The position numbers and the translations under genes were made by a program. This document shows, piece after piece, positions 5,502-6,180 of a stretch of 6,180 nucleotides of DNA. Origin of the DNA: an uncultured Eubacteriales bacterium (GTDB lineage Bacteria > Bacillota_A > Clostridia > Christensenellales > Aristaeellaceae). The stretch spans positions 1 through 6,180 of the forward strand of contig CACYNZ010000222.1 in NCBI GenBank assembly GCA_902775835.1, given 5' to 3'. Position 1 is the first letter of the stretch, and every line of letters starts with the position of its first letter. The notes beneath the pieces were generated by a model. It did not search any database and was not told the DNA's origin. It saw only the letters and a list, made by a program, of their open reading frames with translations.

Positions 5502-6180
5502 ATGCTGGGAGTTTTGTATCTGCTGCTGTTTCTGGCAGGGGGACTGTTTGTGTCCCGCTGCCTGCTGCCCAGGCACAGTGTGCTGGCCCGGGTCTGGATC
5601 GGGGCGAGCCTGGGGCTTCTGCTCCTGATGTGGCTGCCGGTTCTGTGCGCGTTTGCGATGCGCTTTTCCCTGGCCGCCCACTGGACGGCCCTTGGACTGC
5701 TGGCCCTCTTGTGCGCCCTGGCATGGACATTGCGGAGCCGTGACGCGGTAAAGGCGTGGGATGAGCGGGAATCGCATCTTTTCCGGCAGATGCTTGTGGT
5801 CTGCGTTCCGCTGATCCTGCTCAGCGCGATTCTTCAGTATACGCATGTATGCCGCGTGGACGCGGACGGGTCCTGGCATGTGGGCCAGTCCACCTACGGC
5901 GACCTGTCCATGCACATGGCATTCATCACAGGGCTCAGAAACGCGCAGTTCCCGCCGGAGTATCCAATCTTCCCGGGCACGCGCCTGAGCTATCCCTTTC
6001 TGACGGACTCGCTGTCCACTACCTTCTACCTGTTCGGCTGGGAGATTCAGCCGGCCATTATCGTGCCCTCGGTGCTCATGATGGGCCTTCTGTACATGGG
6101 CGTCATGATCCTGGCCAGGGATATGACCAGGGGCGGACGCGCCGTGGTCATGGCCGCGCTCCTGTTTTTCTTAAACGGCG
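5502..6180 (+). CDS. Multi-pass membrane protein, GT-C glycosyltransferase-like, 3' end cut off by window
   Basis: I translated this frame by hand; it stays open for 226 codons to the right edge. The start is supported by AGGAGG at 5487-5492, 9 bases upstream, inside the whiA end, with one base between the whiA stop and this ATG. Likely membrane segments lie at about residues 2-18, 31-52, 57-76, 97-113, 183-204 and 213-226 and beyond. Between the fourth and fifth is a long loop with YGDLSMHMAFITGLRNA (132-148), then PPEYPIFPGTRLSYPFLTDS (151-170). An acidic residue in a D..xH context in an external loop, followed by FPP and YPF blocks, resembles GT-C fold lipid-linked-sugar transferases and related uncharacterised polytopic proteins. 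I cannot name the family with certainty. If the resemblance holds, it would transfer sugar from a polyprenyl carrier outside the membrane, consistent with an envelope operon. Confidence 0.8.
   Translation, partial: MLGVLYLLLFLAGGLFVSRCLLPRHSVLARVWIGASLGLLLLMWLPVLCAFAMRFSLAAHWTALGLLALLCALAWTLRSRDAVKAWDERESHLFRQMLVVCVPLILLSAILQYTHVCRVDADGSWHVGQSTYGDLSMHMAFITGLRNAQFPPEYPIFPGTRLSYPFLTDSLSTTFYLFGWEIQPAIIVPSVLMMGLLYMGVMILARDMTRGGRAVVMAALLFFLNG

Noticed and set aside
5280..5915. 211-aa open frame on the minus strand
   Set aside because: It is antisense to the whiA end and the membrane-protein gene; Gln/Pro-rich low-complexity translation with no recognisable domain.

Overview
The window looks like a chromosomal segment of a GC-rich member of the Bacillota, most likely class Clostridia. 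The main support is the tightly packed murB-rapZ-whiA block, a Gram-positive (Firmicutes-type) gene order, together with strong AGGAGG-type ribosome binding sites in front of nearly every gene. I cannot name the genus from sequence alone.

The left part (1-1841, minus strand) is a pxpABC operon encoding ATP-dependent 5-oxoprolinase, which opens pyroglutamate to glutamate. Reading leftwards the order is pxpA, pxpB, pxpC. Both junctions are 4-base ATGA start/stop overlaps, and each gene has a strong Shine-Dalgarno sequence. pxpC runs off the left edge. The pxpA upstream region (1842-2021) contains a perfect 9-bp inverted repeat and a second, imperfect one.

The centre (2022-2683) holds a small minus-strand gene of 81 codons with its own possible promoter and a convincing rho-independent terminator. 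Its product has an N-terminal segment that fits the double-glycine leader consensus of bacteriocin and peptide-pheromone precursors. No transporter or modification enzyme lies beside it in this window. This is the least ordinary item here. The remaining intergenic DNA (2412-2629) carries only two small inverted repeats, followed by a sigma-A-like promoter facing murB.

The right part (2684-6180, plus strand) is one compact operon: murB (cell-wall precursor reductase), rapZ/yvcJ (nucleotide-binding P-loop protein), whiA (sporulation/division regulator homologue) and the 5' part of a multi-pass membrane protein resembling GT-C glycosyltransferases. Gaps are 1, 14 and 1 base, so co-transcription and translational coupling are likely. 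The yvcK gene that sits between rapZ and whiA in Bacillus is absent. The grouping fits a cell-envelope and growth operon. I see no phage, insertion sequence, CRISPR array, tRNA or rRNA.
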